From Torymus aiolomorphi (Eukaryota; Arthropoda; Insecta; Hymenoptera; Torymidae), in NCBI GenBank assembly GCA_036365515.1, contig CM070874.1, positions 207,632,297-207,696,296 on the forward strand: a stretch of DNA of 64,000 nucleotides, given 5' to 3'. Shown one piece after another: positions 1 to 12,163 of this stretch. Under the pieces are notes generated by a model that saw only the letters and a program-made list of their open reading frames with translations, had not been told where the DNA came from and searched no databases. Made by a program: the position numbers and the translations under genes. The stretch's first letter is position 1. Each line of letters starts with the position of its first letter.

Positions 1-221
1 TTTACCATTTTAAAATTATTCAATAAAATATTTTTCATATTTTCAACTCTTCCTACCATAGATGAATAAATTTCAAGTAATTCAGGCTGTCTGCCATCAA
101 AATCAATGGAATAGTTTTTTTTTTAAAGTAACGCCAAACTTTAAAAAATGACATTTTGAGAAATAAGCCTACAAAGAAAAATACCATAAAACTTCAAAAA
201 TAGCCAGCCATTAGGTTCCCA
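1..221. repeat. Foldback family arm, left remnant (F1)
   Basis: This AT-rich stretch is the inverted counterpart of about 10,740-11,160; both contain AAAAAATGACATTTTGAG or its complement and the phrase around AGCCATTAGG. It also resembles the arms of the foldback element at 42,091-58,077 (compare 57,270-57,410). The LTR at 222 is inserted into it. No coding sequence is seen. Its outer end lies beyond the window. Confidence 0.7.
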
Positions 222-888
222 TGTGAAGTCCGGAAATAAGTGGAAATAAATAGTAATTGGTTTTATGTATGTTTATTATATAAAATACAATAATTTATTT
301 ACCAATACAATCTGCTGGCTTCTGGTAGATCGATGCGTTTTAATTTTACTTACAATTCTTTTCTATAATTGTTCTTTACGTTTAGAATTTACACTTGATT
401 TTATAAATTTACTATAAATAACTTATAAGATCTGCTGACTAGACGTACTTACGATTACAATTTCAATAATTTATAAGATCTGCTTGCTAGATGAGTAAGG
501 CTTACGATTTCAACTTCCTCGATGTCGTCGAAGTACACGGAGCTCGCCAGGTTTCTTGTACGCTGTGACTAACGTGCGTGATGCATTTCGCAGTTTTTAT
601 TACGCGGTTTAATTGGGTTATAGATGATAAATTAAGATCATCTTTATTAAGAAATTTTCGGTTGCGGTTTATACGCGTAGCATTTAAGCGGTAGGATTGT
701 GAAATGCTGATTTGTTAAAAAATTGCACGCCACTGTCTTCTGGAGGTCGATGGCTCTCTACGTCACACGCTCTACGGTACGAGCGAAATGCTGCGTTGCA
801 TTCTCGCGTTTATATGTCAGGGAATATGTGATGTGAATAAACTTTCAGAATGAAACTCTAAATCTATAATACGTCTCCGGACGTAACA
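222..888 (-). repeat. 3' LTR of LTR element copy 1
   Basis: On the plus strand it begins TGTGAAGTCCGG and ends CGGACGTAACA, so on the element's own (minus) strand it runs TGTTACGTCCGG to CCGGACTTCACA. It aligns along its length with the LTRs at 43,022-43,749 and 54,984-55,711 but is more diverged and shorter (667 against 728 bp). The purine tract next to position 889 marks it as the 3' LTR of a minus-strand element. No partner 5' LTR is found near 9.5-10.7 kb, so copy 1 is truncated. Confidence 0.85.
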
Positions 889-957
889 CCTTCCCCCTTA
901 GACTGTTGAATGCCATACAGATACAACAATGTATTATGCATCAGAGATTTTCCGTTA
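815..957 (-). promoter_or_regulatory. PPT/LTR-edge structured module A
   Basis: Read on the minus strand, a polypurine tract (AAGGGGGAAGG) abuts the LTR start TGTTACGTCCGG. Next to it is a short hairpin related to TGTTGAAT/ATTCAACA, and the whole is flanked by partly complementary arms at about 818-833 and 939-953. In this copy the arms pair imperfectly, with a one-base bulge. It is homologous to the modules at 5,470, 43,686, 44,208 and 44,578. Confidence 0.6.
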
Positions 958-1018
958 CAAAAATTTATTGATAAGTAAAAGATAAAATATAATAATACGA
1001 GTTATGAATGATAATAAT

Positions 1019-1168
<150 letters not shown>

Positions 1169-1911
1169 CCCGGTGTCTATCTAGTCATAGATGAGCATTT
1201 TTCCATGCTTCCGGGCGCGTCCCCAGGTTGCGGATCAGGGAAGGGCCAGCTGGGACTGGTCAGCTGCGAATATATTGAGTAAGCAGTTGCGGACAGAGGA
1301 ACGTGAGAATGGACGAATGAATGGGCACAGTATGAGTGGGCTGCGGCCGACAGTCTGTGAATATTCCGTTCAGACTAGTCAAGGGGAGAGTAGTAAACTC
1401 CTCGGCCGGGGTGATGCGTGAAGTTAGTCTAACCTCTGCATGGAGTAATATTAGGGTGCGTATGTCCCTGAAATACAGGCGAAAACCTAGTGAAAGTGCA
1501 TGTTCAATGTGGGAAGAGCAATACGTATCCACCGAGTGGAGCCAATGGAAGGGTTGAACCAGGTCAGGCGGGCGCAGGTGTGGAGGATTACATGGTCAAT
1601 ATTTCCTTATACCCGAAGCTGCGTAGGGCAAATCGCACACCGTCTAGCCTGAGGTTTCGGTCAGGTGTTGGGACGGACCCAACATCGCCCACTCGGTAGG
1701 GGTGACGTTAAACCATTTGCATCATTATGGCGCGGGCCTATCCCGTAATCTTTTTCTGTAGAGTCACTAGGTGCTGATAGGAGTGACCGTCCGACAAACC
1801 GCCTCTCGGCTTCGGCACCCATAAATAGGGTTTCTTACAGGCGGAGATAGTAGCCACACCGAGGTGTAGCTCCCATAATGGGCGAACCGTCTTAAAACAC
1901 AGATTGTATGC

Positions 1912-3050
1912 ATGATGACTCACCTCAAAATCAAAGATATAGATGTAGAAATCCAAGGAAGGGAAGGCAGAGCGAACACGCCGACTGACCGCACAGCCCG
2001 AACGATCCTGGATGTGGCGAGTGATAGCAGATCCGATGGAACTAGCACATTCGCCCAGGAGATGACGCGGCTGGTAAGTGAGAGTAGAGATCAGCGGGAC
2101 CAATCGGAGAGAATGAGAGAAATCCTGGACGTCATGAAACGCCTACTGAGATGCATGCGGGACATGACTTCCAAGCAGAAGAACATCGCAATGCCGGTAA
2201 AAGATGGGATAATAGTTCTGACCGCGGCGGCCGAGGCTCTAGAGGAAGTCCGCTCAGCCGGGGTACAACCAGCACGTGGAACGGCAGCAGATGAGAGAAA
2301 TGGGGAAGCACCGGTAATTAGAGAGCGAACAGTGGGGAAGGCGACTCCGAGCAAAAAGCGTCGATTAATGGACAGCCCGGTGCAGGATTCCCCATCCAAG
2401 AGAGGGAGAACGGAGCAGAACGGATTCACCACAGTCACCAGGAAAAAGAAGCCGACGCGGTCTGATAGTGGGAAGATCATGGGTCCTCAACAGCAGCAGC
2501 AGGACAGGAAGGAGAAGAAGGTAAATCATCGGCCTCGACGATGCGCAATACACATAACGTCAACCGGGAAGAAGAGCTATGCAGAGATACTTAAAGACCT
2601 CACTTCTAAGGTTGCCTGAGGAAGCGAAGGCGGTCGTGAGAAACACCCGACTGACTAAAAACGGTGGGGTTCTCTTAGAACTGGAGAAGCGATCGAAAGA
2701 CAAGGAGACCTTCCAGAGAGTTATCAAGGAAAATCTGGGAAATGAATACCAGGTTAAAGGCCTCACTCCAAAGCTTACACTGGAAATAGGCGGAATGACG
2801 TGCGTGACCACCGAAGAACTGGTAAATGCCGCGATTAGGGAGGAGGTAAGCGACATGTGTAACCTTAGCACGTATTTGACGTAGGGGGAGGAGAGCGGAG
2901 GATGGCCATAGTCGAAATGGACGAGACTGCGGCCATGACTCTCCTAAGGATAGGGAGGATTAAAATAGGGTATTTCAGCTACCGAGTTCGAAAGCGAATA
3001 GTGGTTCCGCGATGTTTCAGATGCCAAGGCTTTGGGCATCAAGTAAGATA
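1912..3050 (+). pseudogene. R1-like ORF1 (nucleic-acid-binding gag-like protein), broken
   Basis: The first ATG after the leader opens a 235-codon frame rich in Lys, Arg, Ser and Thr, with a predicted disordered basic middle. Around 2,600 the reading continues in another frame (2,579-2,884), which holds the conserved globular region. From 2,902 a third frame contains the phrase FSYRVRKRIVVPRCFRCQGF followed by GHQ, the start of a CCHC knuckle like those of R1-family ORF1 proteins. The sequence then jumps into pre-RT sequence, so the remaining knuckles are deleted. In intact relatives ORF1 coats the RNA in the retrotransposition particle. Two frameshifts and the 3' deletion make this non-functional. 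Confidence 0.75.
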
Positions 3051-4892
3051 GTTGACGGGCTTTTCCCTGAGCATCCACCAACGGAAGAAACTCTGTATGA
3101 GGACGTGCGACAGGAGGATAACCCTCGTTTACCAAGCCTGAGCTACGGGTAGCGATTAGATCTCTTAAGAGCGGCAAGGCGCCAGGCCCCGATGGGATTC
3201 TAGTTGAGGTTTTAAAAGCCATCGCCTCGCGATGCCCGGAAACCTTACTGGATACCTACAACTTATGTCTCAGGGAAGGTGTTTTCAGCAGTCGTTGGAA
3301 AAGGGCGAAGCTTGTCCTTATCAGCAAAGGGAAGGGAGACATGACATCCCCGTCCGCGTATCGGCCGCTTAGCCTATTAGACACGATCGGCAAGGGTATG
3401 GAAGCGCTATTAAGGAGCAAAATCCGGATCGCGATACAACAGTTAGGGGGTTTATCGGAAAACCAGCATGGATTTAGAAAGGGTTTTTCGACGATAGGCG
3501 CGATACGATCGGTCACCGCGGCGGTGGGGCGATCAAGGGAACGATGTCACGGAGCGCGACCACTGGTGTTGGTAGCAACGCTGGACATTAAAAACGCTCT
3601 CAATTCGGCACGCTGGGCAGACCTACTCGCAGCGCTGAGGGGCTTCGGGGTCCCACCCTACATACTACGCGTAGCAGAGGACTACTTCTGGGATCGCGAA
3701 CTCATTATCGAGACGAGCGAAGGGACGGTGGTTAGGGAAATTACGGCAGCTTTGCACAGGGATCACTGTTGGGCCCCGATTTTTGGATCGCGTCGTACGA
3801 CGGATTGCTGCGCCTGGACATGCCCAGCGGGGCATTTCTCGTAGGATATGCGGACGACGTCGCGGTGGTGGTAGAAGCACGGAACGCGGACTTGGCACAA
3901 CTTATCTTGTGCCAGGTAATGACACGAGTAACTAGGTGGATGACGGAGCACGGGCTCACTCTCGCGCTGGCGAAAACCGAGGTAGTCTATTGACACGTAA
4001 AGAGATCCCTACGATACTACCGGTGTACGTAGGATCCGAGTTAGTAACTACGAGGCCGACTGCGAAGTATCTAGGTGTCACCCTGGACTCAAAGCTTTGC
4101 TTTTGGCCCCACATCAGGAAAGTAACGGCAAAGGCAGAAGCACGTATAGCGGCGCTAAGTAGGTTAATGCGCAACGTTGGAGGCCCGCGGACATCCAAGA
4201 GAAGACTTCTCATGGCGACGACCAACTCTATACTCCTCTATGGAGCGGAGATTTGGGCTGATGCCATGGAAGTTATCAAGTACAGGAAGAGAATGGTGGC
4301 GGTGCAGCGGCGAGGTGCGCTGAGAGTTGCATTCGCGTATCGGACGGTGTCGGTAGAGGCTGTGGCGGTGATAGCTGGTATGATTCCGATCGACCTGCTC
4401 GCACGGGAACGGAAGCAGATCTACGATAGGAGCGCAGAAGTAGGACGGGGAGACGCGGAGGGCGAAACCCGCCGCCAGACGCTACAAACTTGGCATGAGA
4501 GGTGGAGGGCGGGGACGAAGGGTAGATGGACCTACCTATTGATTCAAGACATAACGAGGTGGCTGGGACGGAAGTACGGAGAGGTTCACTTTTACCTTAC
4601 GCAGTTCCTGACAGGACATGGATACTTTCGATATTACCTATTTAAATTAGGTAAAATAAATACGCCGAAATGTAAATACTGCGGGCACGAGAGGGATGAC
4701 GCGGAACACATCTTTTTCGCATGTAATAGGTGGGCCGCGGACAGACAACGTTTGGAGGTGATGGTAGGGCGACTCTCGCCCGACGTGGTGATCGAATGCA
4801 TGCTTTCAGGGAAAGACCGATGGAACGCGATAAATACCTTCATCGAAGGGGTACTGCGCGCGAAAAAACGAGATGGATGCTTAATAGATTAG
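3051..4892 (+). pseudogene. R1-like ORF2 reverse transcriptase, endonuclease deleted
   Basis: Translation gives the RT palm and fingers in order: SLKSGKAPGPDG near 3,165, AYRPLSLLDTIGKG near 3,357, the D-containing box (TLDIKNALNSARW) near 3,580, QGSLLGPDFW near 3,755 in a shifted frame, and GYADDVAVV near 3,845 with both catalytic aspartates. The C-terminal part (3,936-4,892) ends with a C-x2-C-x7-H-x4-C box (CKYCGHERDDAEHIFFAC) typical of the R1 clade. Frame changes near 3,750 and 3,990 and loss of the whole N-terminal endonuclease make it a pseudogene. In intact relatives this protein nicks the target and primes reverse transcription there. R1 clade rather than R4 is inferred from the two-ORF layout. 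Confidence 0.8.
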
Positions 4893-5159
4893 ATAGGGCA
4901 TCGTCGAAAGAAAGAACGTAGTAAGGAAGGATGACGCCCTCGAGGGCGGTAGGGCTGCGGCCCGACCTGAAGTAATGCGAAAGCGGTTCCGAGTCGAGGC
5001 TGCCGTAGGGATAGGTTTTGGGTGTTTAGGGGGTAGAAATCCCTCACACTACGGAGTCCGCTACTCCGTGATGGTCTTAGTGGGCCTCCCTTCTTGCTCC
5101 ACCTCCAAAGCAAGGACGGGCGCCCCGGAAGATTCAACTAGTACCTCGGAAAAAAAAAT

Positions 5160-7312
5160 AACAATAATAATAATACTCGTCAGTTCTACTTGAATTAGTG
5201 GTTATCAGGTTTAAGTTCAAATGACCCTTTCAGCATTTTTGAAGTTGTCTGGACGTTGATTTGACCTACTAATTTTCCTTTCTGATCCCCCTATCTCGGT
5301 TCTTATGGGGATTTCGATGTCAGAATGTAAGTACTTCATTTTAGCCCTTCCCTATCTGCTGGCATTGGTACTAGTGTTTTCGGGCTTAGTCGTCATTTAA
5401 CTTGAGTATACGAGGTCGGTGACTCGATGTCGCACGAACGAAGTGCTGCGTATACATTATTCTGTGTCTCGAAAAATCACTGATTTACTTTTTATTTGAT
5501 GAATGTTTAAATGATACGTCTCCGGACGTAACACCTCCGCCCTTAGACTGCTGAATGTCGTAGAAATTCAACAAGTGAAGTAATTGAATGATCAATTTGA
5601 GTTATCAGTGATTTTTTCGTTACAAAAGATTTAATAATAATAATAATAATAACCAAAAATATAAAATTAATAATTTTAAATAAATTTTTGAATCGTCTAT
5701 ATATTTTAAAATAAATTAATTATTTTCTTCCTAATACTAGTTTCGCACTTAACCTACTGATTGTACCGATTTTTCTAACGTTCAAATTTCAAAGAATTCC
5801 TATAGAGATATATATAGATTTTGATAATTTAATTATTTCGTTATCGGTAATATGTAATAATTTTTTTGTTTTGCTGTATTTACATAAAATAGTCATTCAT
5901 TAATTAAGCTTAGAAATAATGTGCTTATTAAATAATTTTTTTAGTAAATAAACGATGAGAAATATATAGGGAATGATTCAAGTGATCATTTACTTCCCTC
6001 CCTGCTGAGATATTTGGCAAGAGATAAGTTTTTTCTTTCCTCTCTTTGTTTAAGTAGAATAACATTAAAGGGCTTTTGATGTTATCATAACAAAATTATT
6101 TTAACAATCGTATTATAATTATTTCCAAAAGAAAAATACAATTATATATGGTGTAGGTTTTTTTCGTAAAAAGGAAGTGAATAATTGAAATGATATTGAT
6201 AAATTTTAGCTTGTTATTGCTTTTATGCATCATTGTATTTTACCTTTGTTTGAAAACTTTCAGCCATTTCAAAAGTTTATTTTAGAACTTGAACTTTTGT
6301 TTCGACATAGGTAGCATTCACATATTTTCTTTAAAGAATACGCAATCTGTTAGAGTAGAAAAATGTTTTACATACTCAATACAGTGCAGAATAGTGTATC
6401 TTATATAGGATGATCATGTTAGTATATGACAGAACTGATCATTCCAAACACATGTATTCTATTTAATCTTAGCAATGTGAACGTAACTACCTGAATAATT
6501 TTTTTTTTGTTCTGAAACTCTTTAATAAATTTTGATGAGTATGAACAATTTTTTTTTTTTTTTTTGTAGGTAAATACAGTTTAATTTTGCATAAAAGTAG
6601 TCAAATTATTATTATCTTTTTTTATCATACGTTAAAAGGTTTAGGAATGGGTTCTATTTCTTTTCCTTTTGGATTAGTTCTATACTTTGTTGAAAGATAA
6701 AATCATAAGCTATTAAATTGATCATAAGTTAATTCGTCCCTGTAATGTTTTCTACTTTGTGATTAAATAATTACTTTATATATTTTTATTATTTAATAAC
6801 ACATCATTTTCACATGTCAAATTTTTTGATTGTTTGATTGTTATAAGACCAAAGTTACTTTGTATTAATATCTAATCGCAATACTTATGTATTATTTCTA
6901 AAATTTCATTATTCAAATATATCTTATTTCAATCGCATTTTTCTAAAATTATTAGCTTTCTTAGGGAATATAGTTGCTTTTCATAAAATACTGATAAGTT
7001 AATACGACCAATTGTAGACAAACGGATAAGTGGTTATAATTTTAAATTGTATATTTAGTAAAATCTGGATCACCTTAGAGTTATATTCTAGTTGACCAAG
7101 GAGTAGGATGGTTTTGCTTCAAATGGAAAAGTTCAGCTGCAATTATAATTCTTTATTGCTGTATTAAACTTGGAAAAATAAGATGAGATTATGATAGATG
7201 TTAATATGGAGTCTGTTGTCCATATCCTAAAACAAAAATGTTATGTTATTATTTGTTATAATATTGTCTTTGCTTGTTTTTCATAATTAGTTAAGATATT
7301 ATTTTGTTCATT
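5160..7312. other. Non-coding 3' region of LTR element copy 1
   Basis: This is collinear with 43,900-46,640 of copy 2, sharing for example the phrases around TTCACTTCCCTCCCTGCTG and GGATCACCTTA. It is AT-rich with poly-T runs near 6,500 and 6,555, and I see no gene. It lies between the zinc-knuckle gene (transcribed leftward) and the 3' LTR, and contains module B at 5,470-5,619. Confidence 0.75.
5470..5619 (-). promoter_or_regulatory. PPT/LTR-edge structured module B
   Basis: The arm CGAAAAATCACTGAT (5,470-5,484) is complementary to ATCAGTGATTTTTTCG (5,604-5,619) except for one extra base. Between them are a second copy of the LTR edge (TACGTCTCCGGACGTA, itself a 6-bp hairpin), a polypurine tract on the minus strand, and the small hairpin CTGAAT/ATTCAA with loop GTCGTAGAA. 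It is an internal tandem duplicate of the true LTR/PPT junction at 888. Confidence 0.7.
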
Positions 7313-9426
7313 TTAATAGCATTGAAAATTCTTATTATGCTGATCCTTTTGAAATTTATTCATATTTGGTTCTTTAATAGGCCTTGTTTTGTCTCCCTTT
7401 TTAAACCTTTTTCTGATAGTAAATTTATTGTAGTAACCTTTAGATTTTAATTTTAATCTTGTAATTTTTGATAATTTTTTAAAATATTTTTTATAATTAG
7501 ATATCCATTTTATTTTTCTGACATTTTTATTAAATTTTACTTTGATAGGATAGTTAAAAACTAACTGCAATTGGTGTACTTTATTAGGATTTGTATTTAG
7601 ATTGATTATTGCATTATGATCTTGATTACCCAAGGTTTCTTTTAGTTGACTTCTATTCTCTAAATGTTTTTTATGTTCTTGATTATCAAACCTATCTTTT
7701 GATTGATTTTCATTTTTGAAAATTACTTAACTATTATTTAGTAAGTTCTTTAGATTTTTTGTATCATTTAATAAAGACTCTTCCGAATGTATTGATGCTA
7801 TATTCTCTTTTAATGAATTTTCAAGCGAGTTTTGTTAGAATTTAGTTTCCATTTGATCATCTTCGGATTCAAATGGTTCAGCTAAAGCAAAAGTTATGTC
7901 TAAAATGACTTTAATGTCATCATAAAAAGTTACTGTTTCCAACGAATTATTATCTTCTTTATTATTTTCATTCGAAATTTCATTTTTTTGGTTATTTATA
8001 TCAGATTCATTAAAATTAATTACATTAATTTCATCACAATCCTTATGAGTTTTTATATTAGACTCATTGAAATTCATTTCATCATTAGTCTCATAATTTT
8101 TTACAGTAGATTCAATAGAATCAATTAAATTTGTTTCCATAATTTCTTCAATTTCATGATTATTTTTGAAACTTTCGTTAAAGTCTATAAAATTAATTTC
8201 ATTAGTATTTCCGTGATTTTTTGTAATCATATTATTATCTTTTGGTTCATCAGTGATTTCATGTATTTTTATAAAAGGTACGATAATTAAATTGTTTTAT
8301 TTATCATCATTAATTATTGTAGATTCCTCTATGATATTAGTTTCCTGTTTATTTTTATTTACTTTATTTTCTGTAATTAGTTCATTACCATTATACCTTT
8401 CAACATTCGTTGCATTAACTTTGTTTTTCTGAATTTTTGATTCGTTAATTGTTTCTTTTATAACATTATGGTATGATTCATCAGTATTAATACTTGGATA
8501 TTGTTTGACTTCCTCACATTCTTCAGTAGTATGATCTGGAAATTACAAAGATCACAATGATTTCCCATTGCATTATATTGCGTTATAAGATTTTTAAGTC
8601 TTCTGCAGTTGTCGAGGTCATGCCCGATTCTTTTGCAATAATTACATTGAATTCTTTTTCTATTTACTGTATTGGGTTGTTGATTATTAAAAATCATATT
8701 TCTTGGTTTGTAATTTTGTTGTTGGATGTTATTGAATCCGTTTGTATTCCTTGAATTACTTTGTGTGTGGTACGTGTATTTGTTTTCTAAATTTCTATAA
8801 TTTGGGCTAATATTCGTGTAATTGATATTCATTTTTAAACTTGTATTTCGATCTGGGCAATATGCTGCAGTATGTGTGACCGCCTCGCAAATTTGGCAAA
8901 TTATTCTATTTCTTAAAATCGCACGCTTGCAATCTGATGCATCGTGGTCTTCTTCCTTACATAACGCACACCAGATTATTTTTTCGTTTATGGGGCAGTA
9001 TTTCATCCAGTGTCCGAGTTTACTGCATTTCGTGCATACTGCTAACAAGCAGTTTTTAGTTGAGTGACCCGTGCTTCCGCAATACTCACAATCAAGTTCA
9101 TATTTCTTTACAACAGGGCATTGAGTAGCTGTATGTCCTATGATTTGACAGTATTGGCAATAATCTTCATTTGTTTGGTTAAATGTACACTTATCTACAG
9201 AATGTCCTCTATGATTACAGCGTTTACAGAAAAGTTCTATTTTATTTTTAGCATTCTTGCAAAAATATGATATATGATCTTTACTTTTACAAAAAACACA
9301 AACTGCATTATAGCAAAACAAGGCTTCGTGATATTGATCTCGGCAAATTTGACAATGAAATACTTTAGTGTAATAATGGTTTTGTTGTTTAAAATTATAA
9401 AATATATTAGCTTGATTATTCATCAT
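7313..9426 (-). pseudogene. Multi-CCHC zinc-knuckle gag-like gene, LTR element copy 1
   Basis: The natural start is the MMNNQ methionine at 9,426. The longer open frame to 9,552 is read-through from the neighbouring MITE and has no homology to copy 2. From the N-terminus come nine to ten CCHC boxes (C-x2-C-x4-H-x4-C) over about 290 residues, then an acidic Asn/Glu-rich stretch (8,230-7,835), then a basic Lys-rich tail (7,633-7,313). A frameshift near 8,540 and stops near 8,300, 7,835 and 7,728 break it. Tandem knuckles suggest single-stranded nucleic acid binding. There is no protease, RT or integrase signature before, in or after it. It is the same gene as 53,360-46,643. Confidence 0.75.
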
Positions 9427-9504
9427 GGTTTTTTCGTAATTATTATTGCAGTTTATTTTGGAGTGAATTTTAGACTTAAAATTTGATGTATTATATGTGA
9501 AGAT

Positions 9505-10027
9505 ATATCGTCGCGCCGTACGGAGAAAAGCCAACTTGGAAGTTACAGGCAAAGAAAAGCCAAAAACGCGTCTAAGACGAAGAAAAACCAGTTTGGGTCC
9601 ACCCAGACGAAGAAAAACCAGTTTGCACCCTCCCAGACGAAGAAAAGCCAGTTTGACTTCTCAAACGAAAGTAACATTTAGTTGGCATCTTATAGATAAC
9701 TTTCAGATAATAAGATAAGATCAAGATAGAAAGATAACCAAAAAGATTAAAAATCTTTTTAAAAATATAAAAAGATAAGATAAAAGGATAAAAAGATGAT
9801 CAGTCTAGATAATAAGATAACTAGTAATTGATTAGATGCAGTCAGTTGGGGGATTTTTCCTCCGCAGGAACGGTGCAAACTGACTTTTTTTTTGTCTGAG
9901 ACAAGTCAAACTGGCTTTTCTTCTTCTAGGAGGACCCAAACTGGCTTTTCTTCGTCTTAGACGCGTTTTTGGCTTTTCTTCGCCTGTAACTTCCAAGTTG
10001 GCTTTTCTCCGTACGGCGCGACGATAT
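9505..10027. mobile_element. 523-bp MITE with long TIRs (TA target)
   Basis: The left end TATCGTCGCGCCGTACGGAG is repeated in inverse orientation at the right end, and the inverted identity continues inward for about 150 bp. The arms themselves consist of a tandem motif close to AGACGAAGAAAARCCAGTTTG. The duplicated TA at each edge fits a Tc1/mariner-type target. The centre (9,694-9,822) has about nine GATAA motifs. It has no transposase. It truncates the upstream end of the copy 1 zinc-knuckle gene region. Confidence 0.8.
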
Positions 10028-10700
10028 GTCTGAAATGTGTAAGGGTAATTATAATTTAAGTGTAAGTGACAGTTTTGTTCCAATTTGGAAAGTGCTTTTA
10101 GATCAAAATGGGAATGGTGTACAACAGTTAACACAGTAAAACATGTAAATTGTCAAGATTGAGTTGAGGACGAAGCAATAACAATTCTTATTGGATAAAA
10201 ATAAATACATCATTTTTTCTAAGTAAGATGAAAGTGAAATAATCGAGTTTATCTCACTATAAAAAATAATTCATTTCAGAAGATTTTTTGATTACTACAA
10301 GTGTCATGACGTATCTATACACATAAAAGCGACAAGTCTGCTTACACAAGTGTACAGGCTCAAATTCAAGATATATTTAATATACAATATGTGTAATCTA
10401 GTGATCATCAAAAAAATGGGTTTATCGGCTTCTGTGTATTTATGTACTTTTCACTGTGGATGGCTTCTCCAGTTTCGATTGGAATTTCACATTTCATAAA
10501 ACCTGCTGCATATTCTACATTTATCTTAGTATTATAAATAATAATATAATTCAGTACAATGTGTTAAAAAGTGATCCAACAGTAGATGAATCAAAAGTGC
10601 AAAAGAAGAACAGATTGTTAGCAATAACTCTTAACAGAGTGGATGCTGCTAGCTTAGCATGCAAGATGCCAGAGCTTCTGTTTTAACCATTTTGTATGGG
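10028..10700. other. Non-coding AT-rich stretch
   Basis: I recognise no gene, LTR or structured repeat. It should hold the 5' part of LTR element copy 1 if that were complete, but no match to the 54-55.7 kb leader or 5' LTR is visible. A 76-codon frame at 10,456-10,686 has no recognisable features. Confidence 0.5.
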
Positions 10701-10739
10701 AAAACGGATCTCAGGTATACAGGTAACTGAGTTTCAAGA

Positions 10740-11340
10740 AGAAGGAAAATGGAAGACCTAATGGCTGATTATTTTGGAGTTATGATACTTTTCTTTGCAA
10801 GCTTTTTTCTCAAAATGTCATTTTTTAAAGCTTAGCGTTATTTAAAAAAAAAAGTTCCATTAATTTTATTGGAAGAGGGCTTAACTTAGTTGAAATTTAA
10901 TTTAGTTATGGCCCGAAAAGTTGAAAATATAACATTTTTGGAAACTAATATTTTTAAAATGCTAAAAACTACAAAAAAAGATAAAAAAAATTCATAAAAT
11001 TCATTAATATCTGGAAAACTATCTCCTAAAAATCTCATATTATTATCTCTTCGGGCCATAACTGGATGAATTTCAAGTCATTTAGGCCATCTCCCATCAA
11101 AATTAATGCTATAGTTTTTTTTTTAAAGTAACGCCAATAACAAAAAATTGAAAATGCTATATCACTGAATAAAATTTATCTACAGATTATGTCTTGGTCT
11201 ATTATATCAGAAACAGTGTATAGGATATACATTGTATATTCTTTAAATTACATTTTTCTTCTTTTTAGTTAGTTTTGGGCTCAAAAGTCACTATGTGTAA
11301 GTCTCCCTTAAGGTCAATTTTAAGTTTTTCACTGTTGACA
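10740..11340. repeat. Foldback family arm, right part (F1)
   Basis: The part from 10,740 to about 11,160 pairs with 1-221 as an inverted repeat, and the stretch near 11,280 (AAAAGTCACTATGTGTAAG) matches the inner arm of the 42-58 kb foldback element near 55,785. So the first LTR element was nested inside an older foldback copy, as copy 2 is. Confidence 0.65.
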
Positions 11341-11486
11341 TGGAGTGAAACGTACCATATATATGTATTCTTAATTGGATTTTATTGAATTTAAATTTTG
11401 TTTTTGAATTAATTTATTACTTTTTTATAAATCATAATCTATAGACTTACATATAATAGTAAATCTATATAGAAGTATAGATTTAG

Positions 11487-12113
11487 TCACTTATAGTCAA
11501 GAAATTCATCAATGTTAGAAGTAGAAGCGTTTCTTCTCTTATGCAACTTCATTCGCTTTTCAATTAAAATAATTGATATTGCAGGATCGGATAAATATAC
11601 CTCTCTATGGAAGACGTCTAGTATTCGGTTTTTTCTACTATTTTGTCTGGCATGAATAATCATATTCTGTCTATATAATTTTTGCCATGATTCGTTAGCA
11701 TATTCTGCAAAGTAAGCTACTGGAAGGGGCAATTGTCGAGCAATTTCGCAGCCATGTTTCAACAGCTTATGCATAGTAGGACTCATTCGAGCCCATGGAA
11801 ATAAATTGTAGTATAAACAATAAGTTTGCCAACAAAATTTCTCCAATATTTCAAGTTTTAATGGCATTTTAGATTTGAGAGCTGCGAGAACTCTATAAAT
11901 ATTGTTTACTAATTGCTTATCTATACCTAGAGCATCCGAAAAAATAGTTGGCTGGTCAAAACATCTTCGTGCAATGTTACCTGTATTGGTAGTTCCGTGA
12001 CCTTGCAAAATTTGGTCAACCCCTACTCCAATTTCATTATAAATCTTTTTTTGCACAGTTAATTTTCGTTCTTCAAATTTCTCTAAAAATTGAAACGAAA
12101 CTAATAATTTCAA
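11487..12113 (-). pseudogene. TE-associated protein, C-terminal fragment
   Basis: The frame of 208 codons contains GHGTTNTGNIARRCF near residue 39, a conserved-looking YNLFPWARMSPTMHKLLKHG near residue 102, and a basic C-terminus. I recall related insect and cnidarian predicted proteins with GHGT-N-GN-ARR and PW-MP-(T/S)-(M/V)HK(I/L)L-HG motifs that behave as repetitive, probably transposon-encoded genes, but I cannot name the superfamily with certainty. The N-terminal half appears to be at 17,340-17,771. It lies just inside the foldback arm, so it could be the remnant of that family's own protein (inference). Confidence 0.5.
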
Positions 12114-12163
12114 AATATAAATATAAAGGTTATATTTTAAAATATCAACGCCTTCTGTTCATA

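Larger units (their letters stand above)
1169..5158 (+). mobile_element. R1-clade non-LTR retrotransposon, internally deleted
   Basis: The element has about 740 bp of 5' leader, an ORF1 with a zinc knuckle, a reverse transcriptase with a C-terminal Cys-His box, and an A-rich 3' end. Two ORFs, the GYADD reverse transcriptase box and the C-x2-C-x7-H-x4-C box after it are the R1-clade pattern. It lies inside the AAT microsatellite of the surrounding LTR element: AAT units flank it at 1,168 and at 5,160, followed by host sequence that is continuous in the sister copy near 43,900. The apurinic endonuclease domain has been deleted around 3,047 and there are several frameshifts, so the copy is dead. 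Confidence 0.85.

Noticed and set aside
9427..9552. N-terminal extension of the copy 1 zinc-knuckle frame
   Set aside because: The extra codons come partly from the neighbouring MITE TIR and are absent in copy 2; the start at 9,426 is shared.
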